A program made the translations under genes and the position numbers. The notes below the pieces were generated by a model, which saw nothing but the letters and a program-made list of their open reading frames with translations, was not told where the DNA came from and ran no database searches. Below, piece by piece: positions 27,366-35,573 of a stretch of DNA of 64,000 nt; position 1 is the stretch's first letter; every line of letters begins with the position of its first letter. The stretch covers positions 2,108,001-2,172,000 of the forward strand of contig NZ_CP098740.1 of the NCBI RefSeq assembly GCF_026167665.1. The letters run 5' to 3'. Source of the DNA: Streptomyces drozdowiczii (GTDB taxonomy: Bacteria; Actinomycetota; Actinomycetes; Streptomycetales; Streptomycetaceae).

Positions 27366-29438
27366 GTGACGCGCAGCGTGTACGTGACCGGGATCGACCG
27401 GGGAGACGGCCGCCAGGTCGTGGACCTGGGCGTCATGGAGCTGCTGACCCGCCAGGTGGACCGGGTCGGGGTGTTCCGCCCCCTGGTCCACGACGACCCG
27501 GACCGGCTGTTCGAGCTGCTGCGGGCCCGCTACCGGCTCTCCCAGGACCCGGGCACGGTCTACGGGATGGACTACCACGAGGCGTCCGCGATCCAGGCCG
27601 AGCAGGGCACCGACGAACTCGTCTCCCGGCTGGTCGAGCGCTTCCACCAGGTGGCCGTCGACTACGAGGTGGTCCTCGTCCTCGGCACCGACTACGCCGC
27701 CACCCAGCTCCCCGACGAGCTGGCGCTCAACGCCCGCCTGGCCAACGAGTTCGGCGCCTCGGTGATCGCGGTCGTCGGCGGCAAGGACCAGAACGCCGAG
27801 TCGGTGCGCGCGGAGACCCGCAACGCGTACCGGGCGTACTCCGGCCTGGGCTGCGACGTGCTCGCGATGATCGTGAACCGGGTAGCCCCCGCCGACCGGG
27901 ACGTCGTCGCGGAACGCCTCGCCGCGACCCTGCCGGTCCCCTGCTCGGTGCTGCCGGACGACCCCGCCCTCTCGGCGCCGACGGTCGCCCAGATCACCGC
28001 GGCCCTGGACGGCACGGTGCTCCTCGGCGACGACTCGGGGCTCGCCCGGGACGCGCTCGACTTCGTCTTCGGCGGCGCGATGCTGCCGAACCTGCTGAAG
28101 GCGCTGACCCCGGGGTGCATGGTGGTGACCCCCGGGGACCGCGCGGACCTGGTGGTCGGCTCGCTCGCCGCGCACAGCGCCGGGACGCCGCCGATCGCCG
28201 GGGTGCTGCTGACCCTGGACGAGCGGCCCGGCGAGGAGATACTCACGCTGGCCGCGCGGCTCGCGCCGGGCACCCCGGTCGTCTCGGTGGCCGGCGGCTC
28301 CTTCCCCACCGCCGCGGAACTCTTCGCCCTGGAGGGCAAGCTCAACGCGGCGACCCCGCGCAAGGCGGAGACCGCGCTCGGCCTCTTCGAGCGCCATGTC
28401 GACACCGCCGCCCTCCTGGACCGGGTCTCGGTCGCCCGCAGCGGCCGGGTCACGCCGATGATGTTCGAGCACGAGCTGCTGGAGCAGGCGCGCGCGGACC
28501 GGCGCCGGGTGGTGCTGCCGGAGGGCACCGAGGAGCGCGTGCTGCGCGCGGCGGACGTGCTGATGCGCCGGGACGTCTGCGACCTCACGCTGCTCGGCGA
28601 CCCGGACACCATCCGCAAGAAGGCCGCCGACCTCGGCATCGACCTGGCCGAGACCCAGCTCATCGACCCGCAGACCTCGGAGCTGCGCCAGTCGTTCGCC
28701 GAGCGGTACGCACAGCTGCGGGCGCACCGCGGGGTGACGGTCGAGCTGGCGTACGACGTGGTCTCGGACGTCAACTACTTCGGCACCCTGATGGTCCAGG
28801 AGGGCCTGGCCGACGGAATGGTCTCCGGCGCGGTGCACTCCACGGCGGCGACCATCCGGCCCGCCTTCGAGATCATCAAGACGAAGCCGGACGCCTCGAT
28901 CGTCTCGTCGGTCTTCTTCATGTGCCTCGCCGACAAGGTGCTGGTGTACGGCGACTGCGCGGTCAATCCGGACCCGGACGCCGAGCAGCTCGCGGACATC
29001 GCGGTGCAGTCCGCCGCCACGGCCGCCCGCTTCGGCGTCGAGCCCCGGATCGCGATGCTGTCGTACTCGACGGGGACCTCGGGCACCGGCGCCGACGTGG
29101 ACAAGGTGCGCGAGGCGACGGACCGGGTGCGCGGGAGCCGCCCGGACCTGAGGATCGAGGGGCCCATCCAGTACGACGCGGCGGTCGAGCCGAGCGTGGC
29201 CGCGACCAAGCTGCCGGGCTCCGAGGTGGCCGGGCAGGCGACGGTCCTGATCTTCCCGGACCTGAACACCGGCAACAACACGTACAAGGCCGTGCAGCGC
29301 TCGGCGGGCGCGGTGGCGGTGGGGCCGGTCCTCCAGGGGCTGCGCAAGCCGGTCAACGACCTGTCCCGGGGCGCGCTCGTGCAGGACATCGTGAATACCG
29401 TGGCCATCACCGCGATCCAGGCCCAGGGCGAGGAGTGA
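27366..29438 (+). CDS. pta: Phosphate acetyltransferase, long form
   Basis: The 690-residue enzyme converts acetyl-CoA and phosphate to acetyl phosphate. The start is GTG 27366 behind GGGAGAG. The N-terminal BioD/AAA_26-like domain (about 1-215) lacks a proper P-loop (TGIDRGDGRQV), as is common in long Pta, where it is regulatory. A DRTGG domain (about 220-330) follows, then the catalytic PTA_PTB domain from about 370 (VVLPEGTEERVLRAAD, MLSYSTGTSGTG, LIFPDLNTGNNTYKAVQR). It forms an operon with ackA, with 5 bases between the genes. Confidence 0.96.
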   Translation: MTRSVYVTGIDRGDGRQVVDLGVMELLTRQVDRVGVFRPLVHDDPDRLFELLRARYRLSQDPGTVYGMDYHEASAIQAEQGTDELVSRLVERFHQVAVDYEVVLVLGTDYAATQLPDELALNARLANEFGASVIAVVGGKDQNAESVRAETRNAYRAYSGLGCDVLAMIVNRVAPADRDVVAERLAATLPVPCSVLPDDPALSAPTVAQITAALDGTVLLGDDSGLARDALDFVFGGAMLPNLLKALTPGCMVVTPGDRADLVVGSLAAHSAGTPPIAGVLLTLDERPGEEILTLAARLAPGTPVVSVAGGSFPTAAELFALEGKLNAATPRKAETALGLFERHVDTAALLDRVSVARSGRVTPMMFEHELLEQARADRRRVVLPEGTEERVLRAADVLMRRDVCDLTLLGDPDTIRKKAADLGIDLAETQLIDPQTSELRQSFAERYAQLRAHRGVTVELAYDVVSDVNYFGTLMVQEGLADGMVSGAVHSTAATIRPAFEIIKTKPDASIVSSVFFMCLADKVLVYGDCAVNPDPDAEQLADIAVQSAATAARFGVEPRIAMLSYSTGTSGTGADVDKVREATDRVRGSRPDLRIEGPIQYDAAVEPSVAATKLPGSEVAGQATVLIFPDLNTGNNTYKAVQRSAGAVAVGPVLQGLRKPVNDLSRGALVQDIVNTVAITAIQAQGEE

Positions 29439-29443
29439 CCCGC

Positions 29444-30685
29444 ATGACCACCCCGAACACCGAAGACGCGGCGGCGGCCGGGAAGCCGAGCCGGGTGCTC
29501 GTGCTCAACTCCGGCTCGTCCTCCGTGAAGTACCAGCTGCTCGACATGGACGACCGCTCCCGGCTGGCGTCCGGGCTCGTCGAGCGGATCGGCGAGGAGA
29601 CCTCCCGGCTCGTGCACACCCCGCCGGCCGGGGGCGGCGAGCCCCGGGAGCGCACGGGCCGGATCGCCGACCACGACGAGGCGCTGAAGGCGGCGGCCGA
29701 GGAGCTGGCGGCCGACGGGCTCGGCCTGGACTCCCCCGATCTCGCGGCGATCGGGCACCGGGTGGTGCACGGCGGGCTGCGGTTCACCGAGCCGACCGTG
29801 GTCACCGACGACGTGCTCAAGGAGATCGAGCGGCTGGTCCCGGTGGCGCCGCTGCACAACCCGGCCAACATCACGGGCATCCGCACCGCCCAGGCGCTCC
29901 GCCCGGACCTGCCGCAGGTGGCGGTGTTCGACACGGCGTTCCACACGACGATGCCGGAGTACGCGGCGCGGTACGCGATCGACGTGGAGACGGCCGACGC
30001 CCACCGCATCCGCCGCTACGGCTTCCACGGCACCTCGCACGCGTACGTCTCCCGCAGGGCGGCCGAGCTGCTGGGCAAGGAGCCGGCGGACGTCAACGTC
30101 ATCGTGCTGCACCTGGGCAACGGGGCGTCCGCCTCGGCGGTCGCGGGCGGCCGGTGCGTGGAGACGTCGATGGGCCTGACCCCCTTGGAGGGGCTGGTGA
30201 TGGGTACCCGGTCCGGGGACATCGATCCGGCCGTCACCTTCCATCTGAAGCGGGTGGCGGGGATGTCGGCGGACGAGATCGACGTCCTGCTCAACAAGAA
30301 GAGCGGCCTGGTGGGGCTCTGCGGTGACAACGACATGCGGGAGATCCGGCGCCGGGTGGACGAGGGCGACGAGCGTGCGGCGCTCGCCTTCGACATCTAC
30401 GTCCACCGGCTGAAGAAGTACATCGGCGCCTATGCGGCGGTCCTCGGCCGGGTGGACGCGGTGGTCTTCACGGCGGGGGTGGGCGAGAACTCCGCCCCGG
30501 TGCGCGAGGCTGCCATCGCCGGTCTGGAGGAGCTGGGCCTCGCGGTGGACGCGGATCTCAACGCCGTACGGTCCGGCGTACCGCGGCTGATCTCGCCGGA
30601 TTACGCACGGGTCGCGGTCGCCGTGGTGCCGACCGACGAGGAGCTGGAGATCGCCACCCAGACCTTCGCACTGGTCGACAACTGA
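29444..30685 (+). CDS. ackA: Acetate kinase
   Basis: The 413-residue enzyme makes acetate and ATP from acetyl phosphate. The start is ATG 29444, with AGGAG overlapping the pta stop region; a GTG at 29435 that overlaps the pta stop is an alternative. Motifs are VLVLNSGSSSVKYQLLD (N-terminal), HRVVHGG, FDTAFHTTMP, the signature RRYGFHGTSHAYV, LHLGNGASASA, and TAGVGENS near the C-terminus. It completes the Pta-AckA route, used for overflow and, in reverse, for acetate assimilation. Confidence 0.97.
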   Translation: MTTPNTEDAAAAGKPSRVLVLNSGSSSVKYQLLDMDDRSRLASGLVERIGEETSRLVHTPPAGGGEPRERTGRIADHDEALKAAAEELAADGLGLDSPDLAAIGHRVVHGGLRFTEPTVVTDDVLKEIERLVPVAPLHNPANITGIRTAQALRPDLPQVAVFDTAFHTTMPEYAARYAIDVETADAHRIRRYGFHGTSHAYVSRRAAELLGKEPADVNVIVLHLGNGASASAVAGGRCVETSMGLTPLEGLVMGTRSGDIDPAVTFHLKRVAGMSADEIDVLLNKKSGLVGLCGDNDMREIRRRVDEGDERAALAFDIYVHRLKKYIGAYAAVLGRVDAVVFTAGVGENSAPVREAAIAGLEELGLAVDADLNAVRSGVPRLISPDYARVAVAVVPTDEELEIATQTFALVDN

Positions 30686-30687
30686 GC

Positions 30688-30703
30688 GGGCCTCCGCCCT
30701 TTT
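30688..30703 (+). terminator. Short weak hairpin after ackA
   Basis: GGGC-CTCC-GCCC is followed by TTTT, just after the ackA stop. The 4-bp stem is short, so it may only attenuate transcription into pyk. Confidence 0.3.
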
Positions 30704-30759
30704 GTATCTTCCACCAGCCGGAATATTCCGCAGCGAAACAAACCGATAGGATCCGCCTC

Positions 30760-32190
30760 ATGCGCCGTTCCAAAATCGTCTGCACCCTCGGCCCCGCCGT
30801 CGACTCCCACGAGCAGCTCGTCGCTCTGATCGAGGCCGGCATGAGCGTGGCCCGTTTCAACTTCAGTCACGGCTCCCACGCGGAACACCAGGGTCGTTAC
30901 GACCGGGTCCGCAAGGCCGCCGCCGAGACCGGGCGGGCGGTCGGCGTGCTCGCCGACCTCCAGGGCCCGAAGATCCGCCTGGCGAAGTTCGCCGAGGGTC
31001 CGGTCGAGCTGGTCCGCGGGGACGAGTTCGTCATCACCGCCGAGGACGTCCCCGGGGACAAGTCGATCTGCGGCACGACCTACAAGGGCCTGCCCGGTGA
31101 CGTCGCCAAGGGCGACCCGATCCTGATCAACGACGGCAACGTCGAGCTGAAGGTCGTCTCCGTGGAGGGCCCCCGGGTCCACACCATCGTCATCGAGGGC
31201 GGGGTGATCTCCGACCACAAGGGGATCAACCTGCCGGGTGCCGCGGTCAACGTCCCGGCCCTGTCCGAGAAGGACGTCGAGGACCTGCGCTTCGCGCTCC
31301 GGATGGGCGCCGACATGGTCGCGCTCTCCTTCGTCCGCGACGCCAACGACGTCAAGGACGTCCACAAGGTGATGGACGAGGAGGGCCGCCGGGTCCCCGT
31401 CATCGCCAAGGTGGAGAAGCCGCAGGCCGTCGAGCACATGGAGGGCGTCGTCATGGCGTTCGACGGTGTGATGGTCGCCCGTGGCGACCTCGCCGTCGAA
31501 TACCCGCTGGAGCGCGTCCCGATGGTGCAGAAGCGCCTGGTGGAGCTGTGCCGGCGCAACGCCAAGCCGGTGATCGTGGCGACCCAGATGATGGAGTCGA
31601 TGATCACCAACTCCCGTCCGACCCGCGCCGAGGCGTCCGACGTCGCCAACGCGATCCTGGACGGCGCGGACGCGGTCATGCTCTCCGCGGAGTCCTCGGT
31701 CGGCGCGTACCCGATCGAGACGGTCAAGACCATGTCGAAGATCGTGGTCGCCGCCGAGCAGGAGCTGCTTTCCAAGGGCCTCCAGCCGCTGGTGCCGGGC
31801 AAGAAGCCCCGTACGCAGGGCGGTTCGGTGGCCCGCGCGGCCTGCGAGATCGCGGACTTCCTGGGCGGCGAGGCGCTGGTCGCCTTCACCAAGTCCGGTG
31901 ACACCGCCCGCCGGCTGTCCCGCTATCGCGCGGCCCAGCCGATCCTGGCCTTCACCACGGACGAGTCCACCCGCAACCAGCTGGCGCTCAGCTGGGGCGT
32001 CGAGGCCCACGTCGTCCCGCACGTGGACAACACGGACGCGATGGTCGACCTGGTCGACTCGGAGCTGTTGAAGCTCGGCCGCTACAACACGGGCGACACG
32101 ATGGTCATCACGGCCGGCTCGCCCCCCGGGGTCCCCGGCACCACCAACATGGTCCGCGTCCACCACGTCGGCGGCCAGGACCAGGGCTGA
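30760..32190 (+). CDS. pyk: Pyruvate kinase
   Basis: The 476-residue enzyme converts phosphoenolpyruvate and ADP to pyruvate and ATP. The start is ATG 30760. The N-terminus MRRSKIVCTLGPAVDS, the substrate Arg in MSVARFNFSHGSH, the metal-site motif VIAKVEKPQAVEHMEG and MVARGDLAVE, ATQMMESM, and the C-terminal domain with FTKSGDTARRLSRYR are all in place. The AGGA of the ribosome site lies about 11 bases upstream. TAGGAT at 30746-30751 may also be a -10, implying its own promoter. A very strong terminator follows. Confidence 0.97.
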   Translation: MRRSKIVCTLGPAVDSHEQLVALIEAGMSVARFNFSHGSHAEHQGRYDRVRKAAAETGRAVGVLADLQGPKIRLAKFAEGPVELVRGDEFVITAEDVPGDKSICGTTYKGLPGDVAKGDPILINDGNVELKVVSVEGPRVHTIVIEGGVISDHKGINLPGAAVNVPALSEKDVEDLRFALRMGADMVALSFVRDANDVKDVHKVMDEEGRRVPVIAKVEKPQAVEHMEGVVMAFDGVMVARGDLAVEYPLERVPMVQKRLVELCRRNAKPVIVATQMMESMITNSRPTRAEASDVANAILDGADAVMLSAESSVGAYPIETVKTMSKIVVAAEQELLSKGLQPLVPGKKPRTQGGSVARAACEIADFLGGEALVAFTKSGDTARRLSRYRAAQPILAFTTDESTRNQLALSWGVEAHVVPHVDNTDAMVDLVDSELLKLGRYNTGDTMVITAGSPPGVPGTTNMVRVHHVGGQDQG

Positions 32191-32202
32191 CGCACGGCGC
32201 GC

Positions 32203-32254
32203 GGGCGGTGCCCCCGGTTCCGGAACTCTCCGGGACCGGGGGCACCGCCCTTTT
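32203..32254 (+). terminator. Strong intrinsic terminator of pyk
   Basis: A 21-bp stem with a single G-T wobble (starting GGGCGGTGCCCCCGG) and a 6-base loop is followed by TTTT. It is the best intrinsic terminator in the window. Confidence 0.9.
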
Positions 32255-32275
32255 GGTGCCATGCCACCAGGCGCG

Positions 32276-33619
32276 TCAGGCGCCGTCCTGGGTGAAGTAG
32301 TTGTGCAGTCCCGGGACCGTCAGGGTGCCGCCGAACTGGCCGGCCTGGGTGACCTTCACCTTGGTGAAGAAGGCGAACGGGACGTTCAGCGGGGGCGGGG
32401 TCTCCGGGCTGAAGGTGATCGGGATGAGGCCGAAGAGGTTGCCCTTCAGCTCCTCCGTGTACATCGTCACCGTGCCGTTGCGGATCGTGGAGGTGGAGCC
32501 CTTCCGCGCCTGCACGTGGCCGGTGGTCCCGGGCATCGGGCCGGTCGTCAGCTGGTGCAGGTCCTTGATGTCGATCGAGGACGCGGTGAACTTCAGCACC
32601 TTCTTGGTGGTGTTGCCCGCCCGTACCTCCACGATGCCCTTGTAGTCGAGCCCGTTCAGGGTGAGCAGCGAGCTCTCCAGGATCCACGGGTCGGTGGGCA
32701 GGTTCGGGATGCCCGGCTCCGCCTTCGCGTTGGCCAGGGCCTCCGGGTCCGCGGTGGGGCACGGGAACGGCTCCTTGGCGCCGTCCGGGATGTCCTCGTC
32801 CTTCTTGGCGTCGGTGCCCTTGACGTCCTCGTCCAGCTCCTCGACCGTGCGGCCCGCCTTGCCGGCCGCGTCGCGGATGGCCTCGGTGGTCTTGTCGGCC
32901 GTGTCCTTCGCGGTGTCCTTCGCCGCGTCGGTGGCCTTGTCCGCGGTCCGGTCCTCGGAGTCCTCGGTGTCCGCGGTCGCGGACGGCTTCGGGGACGCCG
33001 TGGTGGGGCTCGGGGACGGGCTCGCCGTCTCCTTGTCCTTGTCGCCGTCGAAGAGGTCCTTGAGCGCGTCGCCGAGGCCCAGCGGGTCGAGCGGGTTCGT
33101 CGTCTTCGTGGGCGACGGCGTGGCGGCCGGGGTCTCGGCCGGGGCGGTGTCGGTGCTCTTCTTCGCGGTGTCGGTGCTCTTCTTCGCGGTGTCGGTGCTC
33201 TTCGCGGTGTCGGTGCTCTTCTTCGCGGTGTCGTCCGCGGAGCCCGTGGCCGTGGGCTTCGGGGCCGCCTCGCCGGTCGTCCCCGGCGTCGGCTTCGCGC
33301 TCTCGCTCGTGGCGGGGGACGGCGTCTTCGACGCGGAGGGCGTCGGGTCCGCCGACTCGCTCGGCTCGTCGGAGCGCGTGACGCAGGGGCCGGGCGCGAA
33401 GGGGATGTCCGTGGAGTCGTCGGCCATCGCCAGCCGGGGCGTGAGGCCCATCCCGACGAAGACCGCCGTCGGCATCGCGGCGAGCGCGAACGCCTTCTTG
33501 CCCGCGGGCATGTGGAGCTTCGTCAGCAGCGACTTCCTGGGGGCGGCGTGGCGGGGGCCTCTGCGTTCCCGGGTCCCGTTCTCGTCCGCACCGTTCATCT
33601 GCTCGTCGTCACCCCGCAC
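32276..33619 (-). CDS. Secreted/membrane-anchored repeat-rich protein of unknown function in the DUF6114/DUF6230 operon
   Basis: The 447-residue product starts at GTG 33619 behind GGGAGG and overlaps the DUF6114 gene by 11 bases. An ATG at 33598 is a weaker alternative. A basic N-terminus and a hydrophobic stretch (KAFALAAMPTAVFVGMGLTP) end near AMADD, which looks like a signal peptide or anchor. Residues ~85-290 are low-complexity Ser/Thr/Pro/Lys/Asp, including four tandem TAKKSTD-type heptads. The C-terminal ~150 residues are a beta-rich conserved-looking domain (WILESSLLTLNGLDYKGIVEV, GTLTVPGLHNYF). The low-complexity part probably spans cell wall. No function is known to me. Confidence 0.75.
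   Translation of the reverse strand: MRGDDEQMNGADENGTRERRGPRHAAPRKSLLTKLHMPAGKKAFALAAMPTAVFVGMGLTPRLAMADDSTDIPFAPGPCVTRSDEPSESADPTPSASKTPSPATSESAKPTPGTTGEAAPKPTATGSADDTAKKSTDTAKSTDTAKKSTDTAKKSTDTAPAETPAATPSPTKTTNPLDPLGLGDALKDLFDGDKDKETASPSPSPTTASPKPSATADTEDSEDRTADKATDAAKDTAKDTADKTTEAIRDAAGKAGRTVEELDEDVKGTDAKKDEDIPDGAKEPFPCPTADPEALANAKAEPGIPNLPTDPWILESSLLTLNGLDYKGIVEVRAGNTTKKVLKFTASSIDIKDLHQLTTGPMPGTTGHVQARKGSTSTIRNGTVTMYTEELKGNLFGLIPITFSPETPPPLNVPFAFFTKVKVTQAGQFGGTLTVPGLHNYFTQDGA
33146..33238 (-). repeat. In-frame tandem repeat encoding TAKKSTD heptads
   Basis: About four head-to-tail copies of a 21-base unit encode the heptad T-A-K-K-S-T-D. One copy lacks a lysine codon and is 18 bases long. 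The copies are near-identical at DNA level, a sign of recent slippage. Confidence 0.85.
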
Positions 33620-34178
33620 GGTGCCTCCCGCCCTCGGCCTCGACCGTGGTGTCGTACGGGGCCTGCGGCTGCTCGGGAACACCGGCCCCGTGGAGCGCGC
33701 CCTCCGGGAACGGCTCGTCCTTCGCGAACGGGACGGTCTCCGGGGCCGCTTCGGCGGGAGCGGGCTCCTCGGCCGCCGGCGGTACGCCCGGGGCCCAGGC
33801 CACGGAGAGCGCGCCGCCGAGCAGGGCGAAGACGAAGCCGATCAGGAAGCCGCCGATGTTGGCGACGGGTATGGAGATGAGGGCCAGCAGAATCGCCGCG
33901 ACACCGGCGAACACGCGGACGATGCTGTGGAACCACATCGTCAGGCCCAGCGTGACGAGCAGGACACCGATGATCAGCGAACCGGCGCCGGCCGTGGTGG
34001 ACATCGCCAGCGTCACGTTGCCGAGGTGCATGTTCGCGTACGGGAAGTACATGATGGGCACGCCGCCCAGCATGGTGAACAGTCCGGCCCAGAACGGCCG
34101 GTCACCCCGCCAGGTGCGGAAGCCTCGCCGGGCGACGGAGAGGTAGTGCTCGTTCTGCCCTTGGGATTCGGGGCTCAT
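33609..34178 (-). CDS. DUF6114 family membrane protein
   Basis: The 189-residue product has about four membrane helices between residues 25 and 130 (FWAGLFTMLGGVPIMYFPYA, AGAGSLIIGVLLVTLGLTMW, IVRVFAGVAAILLALISIP, GGFLIGFVFALLGGALSVAW) and a charged Pro/Glu-rich cytoplasmic tail. The family is common next to DUF6230 genes in Streptomyces, but I know of no established function. It lies between the DUF6230 gene and the repeat-rich gene, with which it overlaps by 11 bases. A hairpin precedes it, so the amount of transcript may differ from the first gene. Confidence 0.8.
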   Translation of the reverse strand: MSPESQGQNEHYLSVARRGFRTWRGDRPFWAGLFTMLGGVPIMYFPYANMHLGNVTLAMSTTAGAGSLIIGVLLVTLGLTMWFHSIVRVFAGVAAILLALISIPVANIGGFLIGFVFALLGGALSVAWAPGVPPAAEEPAPAEAAPETVPFAKDEPFPEGALHGAGVPEQPQAPYDTTVEAEGGRHRAG

Positions 34179-34226
34179 GGAAAACAGCTCCCTGGGAACC
34201 GGTACTGCTGTGAGAAAGAGAAGGGT

Positions 34227-34263
34227 GGGCGGCCGGGGACCCGTGATGCGCCCCCGGCCGCCC
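34227..34263 (-). terminator. Intra-operon hairpin between DUF6230 and DUF6114
   Basis: A 12-bp GC stem (GGGCGGCCGGGG and complement) with a 13-base loop begins 11 bases after the DUF6230 stop. It could act as a partial terminator or an mRNA stabiliser, favouring expression of the first gene. Confidence 0.6.
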
Positions 34264-34274
34264 GGGCTAGTGCC

Positions 34275-34946
34275 CTAGTAGCACTCGTCGACGCCCTTGG
34301 ACAGCCCAAGGTGCAGACCCGGCAGCTTGAACGTTCCTGCCGTGGTGGCCCACGCCTGCTGCTTGACGCCCGTCAGCTTGGCGGTCTCGGCGCGCTGCGC
34401 GAACCCGTTCGGGTTGACGTACTTCCCGGCCTTGGGCTGGATGCCCGGGTCGCTCAGCTGGCCCGCGCCCACACCGATGTCGATGTTGCCGAACTCGGCG
34501 TCACCGCTGAGGTCCGAGACGTCGAGGTAGAGGCCGGTCGCGTCGACCAGCTTGTCCTCTCGGGCCTTGCCCGTGGCATTGCCCGGGTCGCCGGCGGTGA
34601 GCCTCAGCGTCACGCTGCCCAGCCCGAACGGCAGGTTGGGCGTGACGACCGACTGGCACATCTTGGTGATGGTGGCGTGACGGAACCCGGAGACGGCCAC
34701 GGCGTGCGCCTTGCCCGGCTTCGTGGGGTCGGCGCCGTCCTCGGTCGCGATGCTGCCGTACTGGACGAAGCCCTGGCCGTTCAGCTCCTGCGCCGTGACC
34801 TTGAACTCCTGGCCCGACACGCTGAAGGACGCGGCGAGCGCGCCCTGGGCCAGACCGACGCCGACGGCGGCGGTGGCTATGACGCTCGGCACCATGACGA
34901 CAGCGAAACGCTTCCATCTCGTGCCACCGCGAACCTGGGAACTCAT
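34275..34946 (-). CDS. DUF6230 family secreted protein
   Basis: The 223-residue product starts at ATG 34946 with the strong site AGGAGG. Residues 1-38 are a signal peptide or N-anchor (RWKRFAVVMVPSVIATAAVG, then AQGALAASF). The mature part is beta-rich (FSVSGQEFKVTAQELNGQGF, TLRLTAGDPGNATG) and ends in CY; only two cysteines are present. Homologues are sometimes labelled cholesterol esterase in databases, but no GxSxG lipase motif is visible here and I do not adopt that label. It is the first gene of a three-gene envelope operon, with TTACT-type palindromes about 350 and 480 bases upstream. Confidence 0.75.
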   Translation of the reverse strand: MSSQVRGGTRWKRFAVVMVPSVIATAAVGVGLAQGALAASFSVSGQEFKVTAQELNGQGFVQYGSIATEDGADPTKPGKAHAVAVSGFRHATITKMCQSVVTPNLPFGLGSVTLRLTAGDPGNATGKAREDKLVDATGLYLDVSDLSGDAEFGNIDIGVGAGQLSDPGIQPKAGKYVNPNGFAQRAETAKLTGVKQQAWATTAGTFKLPGLHLGLSKGVDECY

Positions 34947-35296
34947 ACTTTTCCTCCTTCTCGGACGTACATCTCCGGTCAGGCATCCTGCCCGACCTGG
35001 GATGGGAGAAGTGCTACGTCCTCGGAAAGGAGAGCGCCCGCGTACGGAGGCTGTACCGCGTCCGCATCACCGGCGATCACCCCCGAGCGACAACCACGGG
35101 TCGCGCGTGTGCGCGACCTGATCGGACAGGCCCTGCCGGCCGGCAGGAACCCCCCTGTCCGGAGCCGGCGCCACTGCCGCCGACCCGCCCGGTGGGGACC
35201 CAACGGAGCCGCCGCTCCCGACTGGCAGTCGGACTGGCGTTATTGGACCGAGCGTGGCCGATCGTGGTCCATTCCCGGCCGGGACACAAGGGGGTT

Positions 35297-35314
35297 CGTT
35301 ACTCGCTGGTAACG
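35297..35314. promoter_or_regulatory. TTACT-type palindrome, site 1
   Basis: The sequence CGTTACTCGCTGGTAACG has perfect 6-bp arms (CGTTAC/GTAACG). It shares GTTACTCGC with the reverse complement of site 2 (35429) and resembles the site upstream of the TetR gene (36844). Confidence 0.55.
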
Positions 35315-35428
35315 CCCTCATAACCGGGCCACGACCTGCTGGCACCGAGCGGCCACACAGGGTTGCCCCGGACCAACGGACGAAAAGGAGGAAGAGGGAG
35401 CGAAACAGGGCAGATCGCAAAGATCGAT

Positions 35429-35441
35429 TTACTGCGAGTAA
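35429..35441. promoter_or_regulatory. TTACT-type palindrome, site 2
   Basis: TTACT-GCG-AGTAA has perfect 5-bp arms around three bases and lies 130 bases from site 1. The spacing and similarity suggest the same regulator. Confidence 0.5.
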
Positions 35442-35503
35442 CAGGCCGTGCTTTTATCAAGATTTGGTAAAGCGGGGCCCACTCTTATCGCCTGATCGCG
35501 AAA

Positions 35504-35536
35504 ACGGCCGCGGCGCCCGGAGGCGGCCGCGGCCGT
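35504..35536 (-). terminator. Intrinsic terminator of the thioredoxin-TPR gene
   Basis: An 11-bp stem (ACGGCCGCGGC and complement) with an inner GCC/GGC arm is followed on the minus strand by TTTTCG, 38 bases after the stop codon. Confidence 0.75.
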
Positions 35537-35573
35537 GTTGTCAGTTCGGCACAATCGGTTCGGACAGACCGGA

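Larger units (their letters stand above)
34947..35503. other. Long upstream region of the DUF6230 operon
   Basis: This 557-base region lies between the DUF6230 start and the terminator of the next gene. No open frame in it has Streptomyces codon bias. From 35230 on it is notably richer in A/T, with two related palindromes (35297 and 35429), which suggests a regulatory region rather than a missed gene. Confidence 0.5.

Noticed and set aside
34275..34946. Cholesterol esterase annotation for the DUF6230 protein
   Set aside because: No GxSxG nucleophile motif or catalytic triad can be seen in 223 residues; the label seen on some homologues is not supported here.
34711..35312. Possible small genes in the DUF6230 upstream region
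   Set aside because: Frames crossing this area have no codon bias and no ribosome site, and contain palindromic operator-like DNA.
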